DNA of 64,000 nt from Candidatus Cloacimonadota bacterium (GTDB lineage Bacteria > Cloacimonadota > Cloacimonadia > Cloacimonadales > Cloacimonadaceae): the NCBI GenBank assembly GCA_029781115.1, contig JAKOXG010000020.1, positions 1 through 64,000 on the forward strand, written 5' to 3'. Position numbers and translations under genes: made by a program. The stretch's first letter is position 1. The number at the start of each line of letters is the position of its first letter. The notes beneath the pieces are model-generated. The model did not search any database. It saw only the letters and a list, made by a program, of their open reading frames with translations, and was not told the origin of the DNA. Shown piece by piece: positions 7,969 through 18,000 of the stretch.

Positions 7969-9279
7969 ATGGCAAGATACAACCCCGTGGAGCTGATTCT
8001 CAAGAAGAGAGACGGCTACTGTCTGGATGAAAGCGAGGTCAGCTTCTTCATCAAAGGCTTTCTGGATGGCACCATCGCAGATTACCAGATGAGTGCCCTG
8101 CTCATGAGCTGCTTCTTCCAAGGACTGAACCTGACCGAGACCAAAGCATTTACCAAAAGCTATATAGAAAGCGGCGAAAGCCTGCAATTTGACCCTTCCC
8201 TGCCCGTGGCAGACAAACACTCCACCGGAGGCGTGGGCGACAAGATCAGCATCATGCTGGCTCCCATCGCTGCGGCGCTGGGACTATATGTGCCGATGAT
8301 CTCCGGACGTGGCTTGGGTCACACCGGCGGCACCTTGGACAAGCTGGAGACCATCCCCGGTTTTCAGACCGCCTACGAGATGCAAGAACTCTACGACCTT
8401 GTGATGAAGCACGGCTATGCCTTGGTGGGACAATCCGATGCCTTGGTTCCTGCAGACAAAAGGATCTACGCCCTGCGTGACGTGACCGCCACCGTGGAAA
8501 ACCCTGGCCTCATCACCGCCTCCATCATGAGCAAAAAGATCGCAGAAGGCGCCAAATACCTGGTGATCGACCTCAAAGTAGGCAGCGGTGCCTTCATGCC
8601 CAACCTCACACGTGCCCAAGAGCTTGCCCAAAGCTTGGTGGAGACCGGACGCAGCTTTGGTCAGAAGGTGCGGGTAATCTTTACCAACATGAATTCACCC
8701 CTGGGCAGAGCGGTGGGCAACGCCATCGAAACAGCCGAGGCAATCGAATATCTCAAAGGCAATTACCTGCCTGATACCTACGCCATCACCACCAAATTGG
8801 TAAGCCAAATGCTGCTGATGGCTGGCATGTATAGCGATGAAAGCCAAGCGGTTACCGCCATCGACGAAGTGGTGGCAAACGGCAAAGCCTTAGCCAAGTT
8901 TGAAGAGATCATCATCGCCCAAAACGGCGATCCCAGGGTCTTGGATGACTATTCCCTCCTCGGAACAGCCAAGTATGAAATCCCCGTCAAAGCCCCTGCT
9001 TCCGGCTGGATAGCGCAGATCGACTCCCGCGCCATCGGCTACGCTTTGGTGCGAATCAAAGCCGGACGCATGAAGGTGACCGACAGTCTGGATGCCGGCG
9101 CCGGAGCTTACTTGGAGCGCAAGATAGGCGATGAAGTGAGAGAAGGCGAGGTGATCGGCACCATCTTGAGCAACGACGAAAGAGCCGGCCAAGCAGCCGC
9201 TTCAGCCGTCGCTGACGCCTATAAGATCAGCCCCGAGCCAGCACCCGCTCAAGAGATCATTTTAGGCATGTATCCCTAA
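7969..9279 (+). CDS. Thymidine/pyrimidine-nucleoside phosphorylase
   Basis: The 436-residue enzyme splits pyrimidine nucleosides with phosphate to give the base and (deoxy)ribose 1-phosphate in nucleoside salvage. The signature SGRGLGHTGGTLDKLE (about 112-127) is clear, preceded by DKHSTGGVGDKISI for phosphate binding, and followed by the C-terminal beta/alpha-hammerhead part. Length is that of bacterial DeoA/Pdp. A strong AAGGAGATATACAT leader fixes the ATG at 7969, 10 bases after the PhnE-like gene. The next gene follows after 7 bases, so this enzyme sits inside a transport operon. DeoA versus Pdp specificity is not resolved. Confidence 0.93.
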   Translation: MARYNPVELILKKRDGYCLDESEVSFFIKGFLDGTIADYQMSALLMSCFFQGLNLTETKAFTKSYIESGESLQFDPSLPVADKHSTGGVGDKISIMLAPIAAALGLYVPMISGRGLGHTGGTLDKLETIPGFQTAYEMQELYDLVMKHGYALVGQSDALVPADKRIYALRDVTATVENPGLITASIMSKKIAEGAKYLVIDLKVGSGAFMPNLTRAQELAQSLVETGRSFGQKVRVIFTNMNSPLGRAVGNAIETAEAIEYLKGNYLPDTYAITTKLVSQMLLMAGMYSDESQAVTAIDEVVANGKALAKFEEIIIAQNGDPRVLDDYSLLGTAKYEIPVKAPASGWIAQIDSRAIGYALVRIKAGRMKVTDSLDAGAGAYLERKIGDEVREGEVIGTILSNDERAGQAAASAVADAYKISPEPAPAQEIILGMYP

Positions 9280-9286
9280 ATAACCC

Positions 9287-11725
9287 ATGCGGAAAGCTTG
9301 TAAGGTCTGGTCTGTCATCCTGCTGCTGTGCACGCTCACTCAGCTCTCAGCAGTGGTGCTCAAGGTATTTGAGCTGCCAGACCCACGTGCCACGGATGCC
9401 GCTTCCAAAGCCAATGCCGCCGTGGTTCAGGCTTTCAAAAAGAAATTCCCCCACATCGACCTGCGCGCCTTTTCCGGCATCAAGATCGACAAGATGGACC
9501 TCGACGCAGCCCCGCTGATGGCGATCGCCGGCGGCGTAGCACCCGACATCCTCTATGTAAACTTTCGTCAAAGCGACACTTACATCCAAAACAACTTCCT
9601 TTATCCTCTGGATGAATTTATCGCCAAGGAAGACCCCGAACTGCTCAATCTGCGGGTAGAAAAGCCCGTCTGGCAGGTGATCAAGCGCAAGCAGAAAGGC
9701 CAAAGCGAGGAAAAGGTCTGGATCCTGCCCTATGAGACCTTGGTGCGTGTGCTGATGTATCGAAAGGACGTCTTCAAGCGTGCTGGCTTGGATCCCAACC
9801 GCGCCCCAAAAGATTGGGATGAATTTATGGAATACGCAGCCAAGCTCAGCGATCCCGCTACCAACAATTACGGCACCGTTTTGGCATCCGGCCCGCAAGC
9901 TGCCTACGATTGGCTACCTCTGCTCTGGGCTGCCGGCGGTGACGCTGTGGTCTGGGACGAAAAGGCTCAGCACTGGAAGGCTGCCTTCGCTTCCGAAGCA
10001 GGCGTGGATGCCGCCGAATACTACCTCAAGATCCTGAACACACCTTGGACAGACAAGCATGGCCGCCCCCAAGAGGGCTATTCCATGCGGGATGGCGACT
10101 GGGGCTACTACTGGACGGAAGGCAAGATCGCCATGCGCATGGACTACCTCTCCCAGCAAAACATGGGCGGACGCTACGACCCCAACCTCTACGGCTTTGC
10201 TCCCGCTCCCCAAGGACCCGCCGGTAAGGGAGGCAGCGAGATCAACTGCCGCATGATGGGCATCTTCAGCGGCGCAGGAGTCAGCAACAACGCCGGTTTG
10301 GGCGATCGAGACCCCGTCGAAGTGCGCCAAGCCGCCTGGGAATACATCAAGTTTTACGATAGCGAGGAAGCCCGGCAGATCCGCCTCAAGGTGATGGTGG
10401 AAAATGGTTACGGTCGCGTGCAAAACCCCGTCTTTCTCAAGCGTTACGGCTATGACGAACTGCTGCGCCACTCCCCTGAAGGCTGGCTGGAAACCTTCCA
10501 AACCGCCATGAACGAGGGCAAACCCGAACCCTTCGGCGACAACTGCCAGAAGGTCTACGAGTTCATGACCTATCCCCTGGACGAGCTGATCAAGCTGGAT
10601 CGCAGTGGTAAATTAGGTACCGATCCTCAGATCAGAAGAGCCAACATCCTCAAGGTGCTGCAAGCCGCCCAAGACCGCACCAACAAAGAGATGATCGGCA
10701 TCCTGCCCCAAGCAGAAAAGATCAAGCGTGAGCGCTTGGCTGCCGTGATCGCCGCTCTCATCCTCTTTGCCTTTGGCTTCACGCTCTGGCGCGTGTGGAA
10801 AATCCTCACTCCCGAGCAGCGCATCAAGCCAAGCAAGAGCTCCCGTCGCACCTTCTGGATAGTCATCCTCTTAGCCCCCGCTGTGATCAGCATCTTCATG
10901 TGGAAGTATGTGCCGCTGATCTCCGGCTCCGTGATGGCTGCCCAGGATTACAAGCTCGTAGGCCATAGCCCTTGGGTTGGTTTTGGCAATCTGGCCGAAG
11001 TCCTCTTCGATGCCACTTGGTGGGCCAGCGTAGGTAGAACCCTGTATTTCATGACCTTATCCATCGGGCTCGGCTTTTGGCCTTCCATCATTCTGGCCAT
11101 CATGCTGCAGGAAGTCTCGCATGGCAAACTCATCTACCGCGTGATCTTTTACCTGCCCGCCGTGATCAGTGGCGTGATCGTAATCTACCTGTGGAAACTG
11201 CTTTACAATCCCGGCGATGCCGGCGCACTCAACCAAATCCTGATGGCCCTCGGCCTCCCCAAAAGCCAGTGGATCCAAGACGAAAAGCTGGCCATGCTCT
11301 GCGTGGTTTTACCCGGGATCTGGGCAGGCATCGGCCCCGGTTCCCTCATCTATCTGGCAGCCCTAAAGAACATCCCCAACGAACTTTACGAAGCGGCAGA
11401 CATCGACGGCGCCGGCTTCTTTGCCAAGCTGCGCCACATCGTTTTCCCCAGCCTCAAAGCCCTGATCATCATCCAGCTCATCGCTGCCTTCATCGTCGCC
11501 GCCCAATCCAGCGACTTCATCTTGGTGATGACCTTCGGCGGCCCCAACGAAGCCACCCGCGTGGCCGACCTCCTCATCTTTGAAAAAGCCTATCTCTACC
11601 TCAAATTCGGCCTTGCCACCACCATGGCCTGGATCCTGAGCCTGATGCTGATGGGCTTTACCGTCATGCAGATCAAACACATCTCGCGCATGGAGTTCCG
11701 AGTGGCAAACGGAGACGAGCAATGA
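9287..11725 (+). CDS. Solute-binding protein fused to MalF-type ABC permease
   Basis: One 812-residue chain joins two usually separate parts of a CUT1-type ABC importer. Residues 1-23 look like a signal peptide and about 24-470 are an extracellular solute-binding protein (APDILYVNF, WDEFMEYAAKLSDP, YYWTEGKIAMRMD). A membrane helix follows at about 483-505. Then comes a MalF-like permease from about 520, with the EAA loop ELYEAADIDGAGFFAKLRHI near 700-719. The binding domain would sit in the periplasm tethered to its own channel. The stop overlaps the next permease start (ATGA). No ATPase gene is present in the window. The substrate may be a sugar or nucleoside, judging only from the neighbouring phosphorylase. 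Confidence 0.88.
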   Translation: MRKACKVWSVILLLCTLTQLSAVVLKVFELPDPRATDAASKANAAVVQAFKKKFPHIDLRAFSGIKIDKMDLDAAPLMAIAGGVAPDILYVNFRQSDTYIQNNFLYPLDEFIAKEDPELLNLRVEKPVWQVIKRKQKGQSEEKVWILPYETLVRVLMYRKDVFKRAGLDPNRAPKDWDEFMEYAAKLSDPATNNYGTVLASGPQAAYDWLPLLWAAGGDAVVWDEKAQHWKAAFASEAGVDAAEYYLKILNTPWTDKHGRPQEGYSMRDGDWGYYWTEGKIAMRMDYLSQQNMGGRYDPNLYGFAPAPQGPAGKGGSEINCRMMGIFSGAGVSNNAGLGDRDPVEVRQAAWEYIKFYDSEEARQIRLKVMVENGYGRVQNPVFLKRYGYDELLRHSPEGWLETFQTAMNEGKPEPFGDNCQKVYEFMTYPLDELIKLDRSGKLGTDPQIRRANILKVLQAAQDRTNKEMIGILPQAEKIKRERLAAVIAALILFAFGFTLWRVWKILTPEQRIKPSKSSRRTFWIVILLAPAVISIFMWKYVPLISGSVMAAQDYKLVGHSPWVGFGNLAEVLFDATWWASVGRTLYFMTLSIGLGFWPSIILAIMLQEVSHGKLIYRVIFYLPAVISGVIVIYLWKLLYNPGDAGALNQILMALGLPKSQWIQDEKLAMLCVVLPGIWAGIGPGSLIYLAALKNIPNELYEAADIDGAGFFAKLRHIVFPSLKALIIIQLIAAFIVAAQSSDFILVMTFGGPNEATRVADLLIFEKAYLYLKFGLATTMAWILSLMLMGFTVMQIKHISRMEFRVANGDEQ

Positions 11726-13590
11726 GCATCATCGGCAAAGTAGCGCGCAAAGACCCCAAAACGCGCCTCCTCAACCTCTGCATCCACCTGCTGCTCATCC
11801 TGGGCTCCATCACCATGATCTACCCCTTTGTGCTGATGCTCTCCTCCTCCATCAAAAGCGCGGTGGACAGCACCCGCATGGAGCTCATTCCGGCCTATCT
11901 CTACAGCGATGAAGCCCTCTACAAAAAGTATTTGGAAAGCCGCTACAACGAGGAAAGCAGCCGCCTGATGGACAACTACCCCGGTACCTGGATTTCCTTT
12001 GCCGAAGTGACTCTGCCCCAGGATGCAAACCCCGCTATCTACCAGGATTGGCAAGAGTTTATCAAGAATGCAGAATACGGTGTCTATCACTATTACGTGG
12101 CCGAACACTATGGCCGTGGCGTCTACCCTCTGGCGCAGCGTCAATACCGCAAGCTCCTGCGTGAGGAAAATGACAACTCGCTGGTGGTATTCAACCGCAA
12201 ATACGGCACCGGAGCCGTCAGTTGGGAAGAGATCAGCGTGGAAGAAAAGGAGATCATGGGACGCATCTTCACCAGTTCCACCGAGGGCTATTTGGGACGC
12301 TTCCGCCAGTTTAAAGAATCCAGACCCCTGCACCAAAAGCTCTTCATCAACCCCGATGGCTACTACGTCAACAGCGAAATCATCCCCATGGTAGGCGGTG
12401 ACTTAGACAAGCTGAACCGGCTTTTGGGAAGCTCTTACAGCTCCTTTGCCCAACTCAAATTGCCCGAAAGCTGCCCACCTCCAGGCGATCCACTCCGGGA
12501 AGCCTGGCTCCACACCGCCAGAAACGCCATCAACGTGCATCACTTGGACATCTCAGAGGACGCCTTAAGCTCCTTCAGGGCTGTCCTCCAGCAAAAGTAT
12601 GAGACCATCGCCGCCCTCAACCAGACCTACGGCAGCTCCTACACTTCCTTCGACCAAGTTCAGCTCCCATCGCAACTGCCGGATAGCGGCGCCTTGGTGG
12701 AAGACTTGGTGCTCTTCATCCAAAACAAAGCCCTGCCCCATCAGATCAAAATCAAGAACTTTGCCCAGGATTTCCGTGACTTCCTCAGGCGCAAATACGG
12801 CAGCCTCGACTCCCTCAATCTCGCCTGGAACATGGACTTGCAAGACTGGCAAGAGGTGGATTTCCCTAACAAGGAGATGGACTACTACAGCTTCAAAGAT
12901 CGCAAGGGCAGCATCAGAAAGGAATTTATCACCCGCAACTACAAAATGGCTCTGGAACAGATGCTCAGCGACGCCCACTCCCTGCGCAATACCCTGGTGT
13001 ATGTGCTGCTCTCCATCCTGTTTGCCGTCACCGTCAACCCTCTGGCTGCCTATGCACTTTCCCGCTTCAAACCACGCTTCAGCTACCAGATCATCATGCT
13101 CTTTATGCTCACCATGGCCTTCCCCGCCATGGTGATGGCCATCCCCAACTTCCTCATGCTCAAGAGACTCAATCTGCTCAATACCTTCTGGGCTCTGGTG
13201 CTGCCCGCCGCCGCAGATGGCTACTTCATCTTTTTGCTCAAAGGCTTCTTCGACAGCCTGCCCAAGGAAATCTACGAAAGCGCTATGTTAGATGGCGCAG
13301 GAGAATTCCGCCTCTTTTGGCAATTCACGCTCTGGCTCTCCAAACCCATCCTGGCCGTGATCGCCCTGGGCGCCTTCAATGCCGCCTATCGCAACTTCCT
13401 CTTTGCCTTCATCGTCTGCCAGGATCAGTCCATGTGGACCCTGATGGTGCACATCTACAACCTGATGCAAAGAGCCAGTAGCAGCGTCGGCTACGCCGCT
13501 CTGGTGATCGCCGCCATCCCCACATTAGCTGTATTTATCTTCTTCCAAAACATCATCATCAAAGGCATTGTGGTGCCGATGGAGAAGTGA
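11722..13590 (+). CDS. MalG-type ABC permease with large repeat-containing insertion
   Basis: The 622-residue protein starts with a membrane helix (about 18-42) ending in MLSSSIKSAVDS. It then carries about 370 residues of soluble sequence before the MalG-type permease core resumes near 425 (SLRNTLVYVLLSILFAVTVN). The core has the EAA loop EIYESAMLDGAGEFRLF near 515. Normal MalG proteins are about 280 residues. The insertion contains five degenerate units of the form (F/L)N..(Y/W)G...(S/D)(F/W).(E/Q)(V/L).LP at about residues 75, 157, 231, 299 and 365, similar to words seen in GH42-type glycosidases. It should be periplasmic. It pairs with the upstream fusion to make the two-permease channel. 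Confidence 0.88.
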   Translation: MSIIGKVARKDPKTRLLNLCIHLLLILGSITMIYPFVLMLSSSIKSAVDSTRMELIPAYLYSDEALYKKYLESRYNEESSRLMDNYPGTWISFAEVTLPQDANPAIYQDWQEFIKNAEYGVYHYYVAEHYGRGVYPLAQRQYRKLLREENDNSLVVFNRKYGTGAVSWEEISVEEKEIMGRIFTSSTEGYLGRFRQFKESRPLHQKLFINPDGYYVNSEIIPMVGGDLDKLNRLLGSSYSSFAQLKLPESCPPPGDPLREAWLHTARNAINVHHLDISEDALSSFRAVLQQKYETIAALNQTYGSSYTSFDQVQLPSQLPDSGALVEDLVLFIQNKALPHQIKIKNFAQDFRDFLRRKYGSLDSLNLAWNMDLQDWQEVDFPNKEMDYYSFKDRKGSIRKEFITRNYKMALEQMLSDAHSLRNTLVYVLLSILFAVTVNPLAAYALSRFKPRFSYQIIMLFMLTMAFPAMVMAIPNFLMLKRLNLLNTFWALVLPAAADGYFIFLLKGFFDSLPKEIYESAMLDGAGEFRLFWQFTLWLSKPILAVIALGAFNAAYRNFLFAFIVCQDQSMWTLMVHIYNLMQRASSSVGYAALVIAAIPTLAVFIFFQNIIIKGIVVPMEK

Positions 13591-13609
13591 GCCCACAGAA
13601 CACTCGCAG

Positions 13610-13880
13610 CGTAGCAGGTAGCCCAGTATGGTCGCTTGCCATAGCGACCCTGTAGGGGCGGTCGCCGAACCGCCGCTGTCTCAAATGGTTTCGATCCATA
13701 CCACAGACTTTTCCCAACACTGTAATGACAACCCATTATCCCCCCCCCTACCATTATCATTCGTGTAATTCGTGTTCATTCGTGGAAAAAGAAAGAGCTC
13801 CAGATCCATCCGGATTGCTACTGAAAGCATTCGCATCTTCGCCACCTGCATCAGCTCCTAACACCTAAAACCTAACACCT
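13610..13880. repeat. Repeat mosaic at left edge of accessory island
   Basis: In order the stretch holds a GGTCGCTTGCCATAGCGACC hairpin (about 13629-13648), a CGGTCGCCGAACCG variant, the ATTCGTGTAATTCGTG element with its CCATTATC lead (13727-13799), and inverted TAACACCTAAAACCTAACAC (13857-13880). Each block recurs elsewhere in the window. The part at 13727-13799 matches 27031-27100 in the same orientation. From 13881 to 14259 I see no supported gene or clear promoter. Confidence 0.75.
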
Positions 13881-14259
13881 GGCCGAAGGCACCCCTCACT
13901 ATACACACTGACGATGTTGCCGAGACCTCAAAAACTCAAAAAAATAATCTCGTAACCGTCTGACAGGGAAAGCTATACAAATCAGGCAAACATTTACCTC
14001 ATTCTGTGGAATTAGAAATACCTGGAAAAGTGCGATGAGCTTGTGTTTTGCTACTTCAAATACGCTGCATCTGAGGAATAATGCAGGTTACGATGAGAAA
14101 GTCCTTGACTCATACTGCCAGTGCAAAAAGAATGTTCGCAAATTCTTCCAACATTAGAGATCCAGCGTTGGATAGAATCGCAATAAGGTGCTCAAGTGAA
14201 TTGGTCCAGTTTAGAAACCATGCAGCATTAATATTAGAACTAGGAGAGAAATTTAAGAT

Positions 14260-17200
14260 ATGTTTCAAGTAACAAGTACAAATATTCAACAGTGGGCATC
14301 CACAAGAGCGGGCCAATCTCAGCTTCCTGACTTAGTCAGAAGATTGATACTTACTACTATTGATTATAAGGATATTGACTATATAGCTTTCCCTTGTGGA
14401 GACGACATCAGTAATCCCGGTTATGATGGAGTATTAGCAACCAAAAGCTCAAACCCATACGTCCCTGTGGGGAATTCTGTTTGGGAGATGAGTGTGCAAG
14501 AAGATACTAAAAGAAAAGCAGATTCTGATTACCAAAAAAGAGCCGCAGATAACCCGGATCATGAGACCACTTTCATCTTCGTGACGGCACGTAAATGGAG
14601 AAATAAAGACAAGTGGGCGGCCGATAAAACTGCTGAAGGAGCATGGAAAGAGGTTAAAGCATATGATGCTGCCGATCTAGAGTTATGGCTATTGTCATCA
14701 TTCTCTGCAAAACTTTGGTTTTTGGAGTTAATCGGCAGGTACGATGATAACATTGAAACACTTGAAAGCTACTCTAAGCGTTGGATGTCGTCGTTCAAAA
14801 TAGAGCTCCCCTTCGAAATAGCATCAGCCGGACGAGAGACAAGCGTTACATCAGTGCACTCCTTTCTTCAAGGCGAAAACCAAATCCTAAAAATCAGTTC
14901 AATCACAAAAGACGAGTCTGTCATATTCTTGTACGCAGCGATTCTTGCCTTGCCTGACGATAAATCAAGAAATAGATTTCTATCAAAATCAGTAGTTGTC
15001 AAAACAAGGGAATCACTCAGAAATCCTGATATTGAATTGAGTAAAGGACTGATAATTATCCCAGTGCTTAACAACATCCAAGGTTTAGAATACAAAAAAG
15101 TGTTCCGATATATCATTCCATTAGACCCCAGTAATCTATTTGATAGTAGTGCAGTTCCTTTGCCCCGTATTGGCACTCAAGCACTGAGCCAACAGCTTGA
15201 AAAGGCAGGACTGCCAAAGGGTGAAGCTAATCTACTGGCAAAGAACTCGGGAGGACGTCTCAGTATTCTAAGAAGGTTAATGGACCCTATTTGTTTACCA
15301 GAATGGGCCCAGAATGATCAAAGCATAATCAGACAAGTTATCCCCATAATGTTAGCTCAATACTGGGACACAACATACCCTGGTGATAGTGAAATGATTT
15401 CACGACTTGCAGGAATGACCTTTAATGAATACGAAAACATTCTGACACTATTATTAAACCTTCCAGATAGACCAGTGATCAAAACCGGCAGCTTATGGTG
15501 CGTAAATTCTGCTCTCGATTGCCACCTATCTTTTATTTCATATGTCAGCACTAGCGACAGGGAAAAATATCGGGAAGTAATAGTAGAAGTTCTTACTGGC
15601 AGAGATCCGGATTTAGTACCCGAGCCAGGAGGGAACAGAGCTGCTGAATTTTATAAACGAATATTGCGATTTTCCAAAGATTTAAGAAGAGGTCTCGTCC
15701 AGTCGCTGATATTAATATCAGAATATGGCAAAAACACGAGTACTTACCCACTATCGAATAACAACACCCAATATGTTGATCAGATTGTCGAGCAGGTTTT
15801 AAGCAATGCGGATGAGGAGCTTTGGCACTCATTAGGTGAATTGTTACCCCTTTTAGCAGAGGCATCTCCGGGAGTATTTATGCAAGCAGTAGAATCTTCA
15901 TTATCATCTGAAAAGAAGCATGTCATGAGTGTGTTTGCTGAATCGGGGAACATCCTTTTTATCAGCAGCAAACATCATCATTTGCTCTGGGCTTTAGAAG
16001 CCTTGGCATGGGATGCAAAATATTTTAAAAGATCAGTGAAAGCCCTATGTGTTTTATCTCGACTTGATCCTGGAGGCGAAGTGTCAAACAGACCATTTAA
16101 TAGCCTGATCAGTATCTTCAGACTATGGATGCCTCAAACCGAAGTATCTTCTGATGTCCGATTTAGGGTACTTGAAGAAATCATTTCAGTATATCCTGAT
16201 CTAGGGTGGGATTTATTGGTATCACTTCTCCCGAAATCGTACGATATGGGGTTTTATAGCTACAGATATAGGTGGAGAAAACTATCATGCCAATCAGATT
16301 CTAAGGTTACAAAATCTGAATGGTTTGACAGCATATGCAAAACTGTTAACTTGATACTGCCTATGTTAGGGACGTCCACTGATAGGTGGGTGAAACTACT
16401 TGAATCGTACACTAACTTGCCCGGACAGTGCAAGAAATCCTTAATTGAATACTTCAACAGCAGAATATCTGAAGTTGTAGACAAAGATTCCCTTATCGCA
16501 GATAAACTAAGAGACATTATATCCAGACATCGTACTTCCAAGTCCGCTGAGTGGGCTATGTCAGAGGCAGATATCAAACCTTTGGAATATCTGTATAAAC
16601 AACTTGAACCGACTTCTTTTTCTAAGCATAAGTATTTGTTTAATGAGCAATTTCCCTTTCTTATGGAAGGTAAAGACACTTCTGAGGATGGTGGCGCATA
16701 TCTCAATCAGTTAAGGAGCGCAGCGATTGAAGAAATGATCCAAGAGATTGGATTGTCGGGAATCTTTGATTTTAGTAATGCAATACTGTTTCAAAACCTA
16801 TTAGCAGACGCAGTTCCATTGAAAACCATAACAGAAAATCTGAGTCTAATTCTTGATAAAATTGACTCAAAAAGCAGTGGTGAAGTGTTTCTTAGCCAGA
16901 ATTTGCTCCGGAAAGGATATGACAATCATGGCGAGAGTTGGGCGGAAGACATTATCACAGACGCAATCAATGACAACTGGAATTCTGGCAAGTTGGTAAA
17001 CTTGCTATTAAGCTTCCCTTCAGAAAGATGGCTTTGGAACATGGTTGAAACTACTGATCAAGTATCTCAAAGAGACTATTGGCAGAATGTGCGGTTATAT
17101 CACCATGAAATGACAACTGAAGACGTTCAATATGCCATTAACAGATTACTAGATTGCAGAAGAAACTTTTCTGCTCGAATGCTGGCGCACCACGCAAAGA

Positions 17201-18000
17201 GTGTTTTGCCAGTAACAGACATCGCTCGAATCTTAGAGATAACATCAGCAAATGAGTGTTCAGAGCCTCTAAATGACATGGTTCAATACTATATAGAAAT
17301 GCTGTTAGAGCGCGTTCAGTCGTCACAAGAGATTGAGCGGGAAGTAAAAAAGAAACTGGAATGGACGTATATCTCTAATTTGACATTTTCGATCCGCGGG
17401 ATAGGTCCCAAGACACTACATGAAGACATGTCGAATGATCCCAGAATATTCTTTGAAATAATTTCAGCGGCCAATAGCACCAGATGTAATAAGCACGCAC
17501 AGAAGGATGAGGATGCTGAAAGTGCTTTTAAGCTGTTGAATTCTTGGCAGTTAATTCCCGGAAAGACCCCTGAGGGTTCGATAGATGCCTCAAAGTTAAT
17601 ACAATGGATAGACGATGTTATCAGATTAGCAAAAGAACAAGGTTTCCTTGAAGTTGCACTAAGGCAGATTGGCGAAGTTTTGTCGTACTCCACAGGTGAA
17701 GCAGATCGCCAGTGGCCATGCAATAGTGTGTGTGAAGTGCTCGAACATTACGGTGATGCTCGAATTGATCAAAACTTCATAATTGGTGTTTTTAATCAAA
17801 GAGGAGTAGTTGGAAGAGAATTGTATGAGGGAGGAGTGCAGGAAAGAACACTCGCCCAAAAATATAGGAATTATGCATCACAAGTTATATTCAATTATCC
17901 AAGAGTAAGTAAAATATTGGACCACATCGCCGCTGATTATGAACGTGTTGCAGAAAGAGAAGATCAAGAAGCTGAAAAGGATAGAATCAAATATGGATAA
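14260..18000 (+). CDS. Large defence-type protein: putative nuclease-like N-domain plus degenerate NTPase and helical repeats
   Basis: This is a 1246-residue cytoplasmic protein of a large family whose function I cannot name. The N-terminal ~150 residues (LPDLVRRLI, FPCGDD, NPGYDG at 52-57, NSVWEMS at 72-78, then TKRKADSDYQKR) resemble a restriction-endonuclease-like fold. The next section (about 195-350) has the layout of an NTPase (ILKISSIT, LIIIPVL, GIGxxx-free), but no Walker A loop is visible. The rest is long alpha-helical repeat sequence, ending in a conserved-looking tail (NQRGVVGRELYEGGVQERTLA). This architecture recalls STAND-like sensors from defence islands; that is inference. AGGAGAG precedes the ATG. 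The gene is markedly AT-richer than the core genes. Confidence 0.7.
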   Translation: MFQVTSTNIQQWASTRAGQSQLPDLVRRLILTTIDYKDIDYIAFPCGDDISNPGYDGVLATKSSNPYVPVGNSVWEMSVQEDTKRKADSDYQKRAADNPDHETTFIFVTARKWRNKDKWAADKTAEGAWKEVKAYDAADLELWLLSSFSAKLWFLELIGRYDDNIETLESYSKRWMSSFKIELPFEIASAGRETSVTSVHSFLQGENQILKISSITKDESVIFLYAAILALPDDKSRNRFLSKSVVVKTRESLRNPDIELSKGLIIIPVLNNIQGLEYKKVFRYIIPLDPSNLFDSSAVPLPRIGTQALSQQLEKAGLPKGEANLLAKNSGGRLSILRRLMDPICLPEWAQNDQSIIRQVIPIMLAQYWDTTYPGDSEMISRLAGMTFNEYENILTLLLNLPDRPVIKTGSLWCVNSALDCHLSFISYVSTSDREKYREVIVEVLTGRDPDLVPEPGGNRAAEFYKRILRFSKDLRRGLVQSLILISEYGKNTSTYPLSNNNTQYVDQIVEQVLSNADEELWHSLGELLPLLAEASPGVFMQAVESSLSSEKKHVMSVFAESGNILFISSKHHHLLWALEALAWDAKYFKRSVKALCVLSRLDPGGEVSNRPFNSLISIFRLWMPQTEVSSDVRFRVLEEIISVYPDLGWDLLVSLLPKSYDMGFYSYRYRWRKLSCQSDSKVTKSEWFDSICKTVNLILPMLGTSTDRWVKLLESYTNLPGQCKKSLIEYFNSRISEVVDKDSLIADKLRDIISRHRTSKSAEWAMSEADIKPLEYLYKQLEPTSFSKHKYLFNEQFPFLMEGKDTSEDGGAYLNQLRSAAIEEMIQEIGLSGIFDFSNAILFQNLLADAVPLKTITENLSLILDKIDSKSSGEVFLSQNLLRKGYDNHGESWAEDIITDAINDNWNSGKLVNLLLSFPSERWLWNMVETTDQVSQRDYWQNVRLYHHEMTTEDVQYAINRLLDCRRNFSARMLAHHAKSVLPVTDIARILEITSANECSEPLNDMVQYYIEMLLERVQSSQEIEREVKKKLEWTYISNLTFSIRGIGPKTLHEDMSNDPRIFFEIISAANSTRCNKHAQKDEDAESAFKLLNSWQLIPGKTPEGSIDASKLIQWIDDVIRLAKEQGFLEVALRQIGEVLSYSTGEADRQWPCNSVCEVLEHYGDARIDQNFIIGVFNQRGVVGRELYEGGVQERTLAQKYRNYASQVIFNYPRVSKILDHIAADYERVAEREDQEAEKDRIKYG

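Noticed and set aside
13881-14259. Attachment site or integrase at the left island edge
   Set aside because: No tRNA, integrase or transposase sequence is present; only the intergenic repeats mark the edge.
14081-14272. 63-residue open frame before the giant gene
   Set aside because: It overlaps the well-supported start at 14260, has unconvincing composition, and its GAGG is only marginal.
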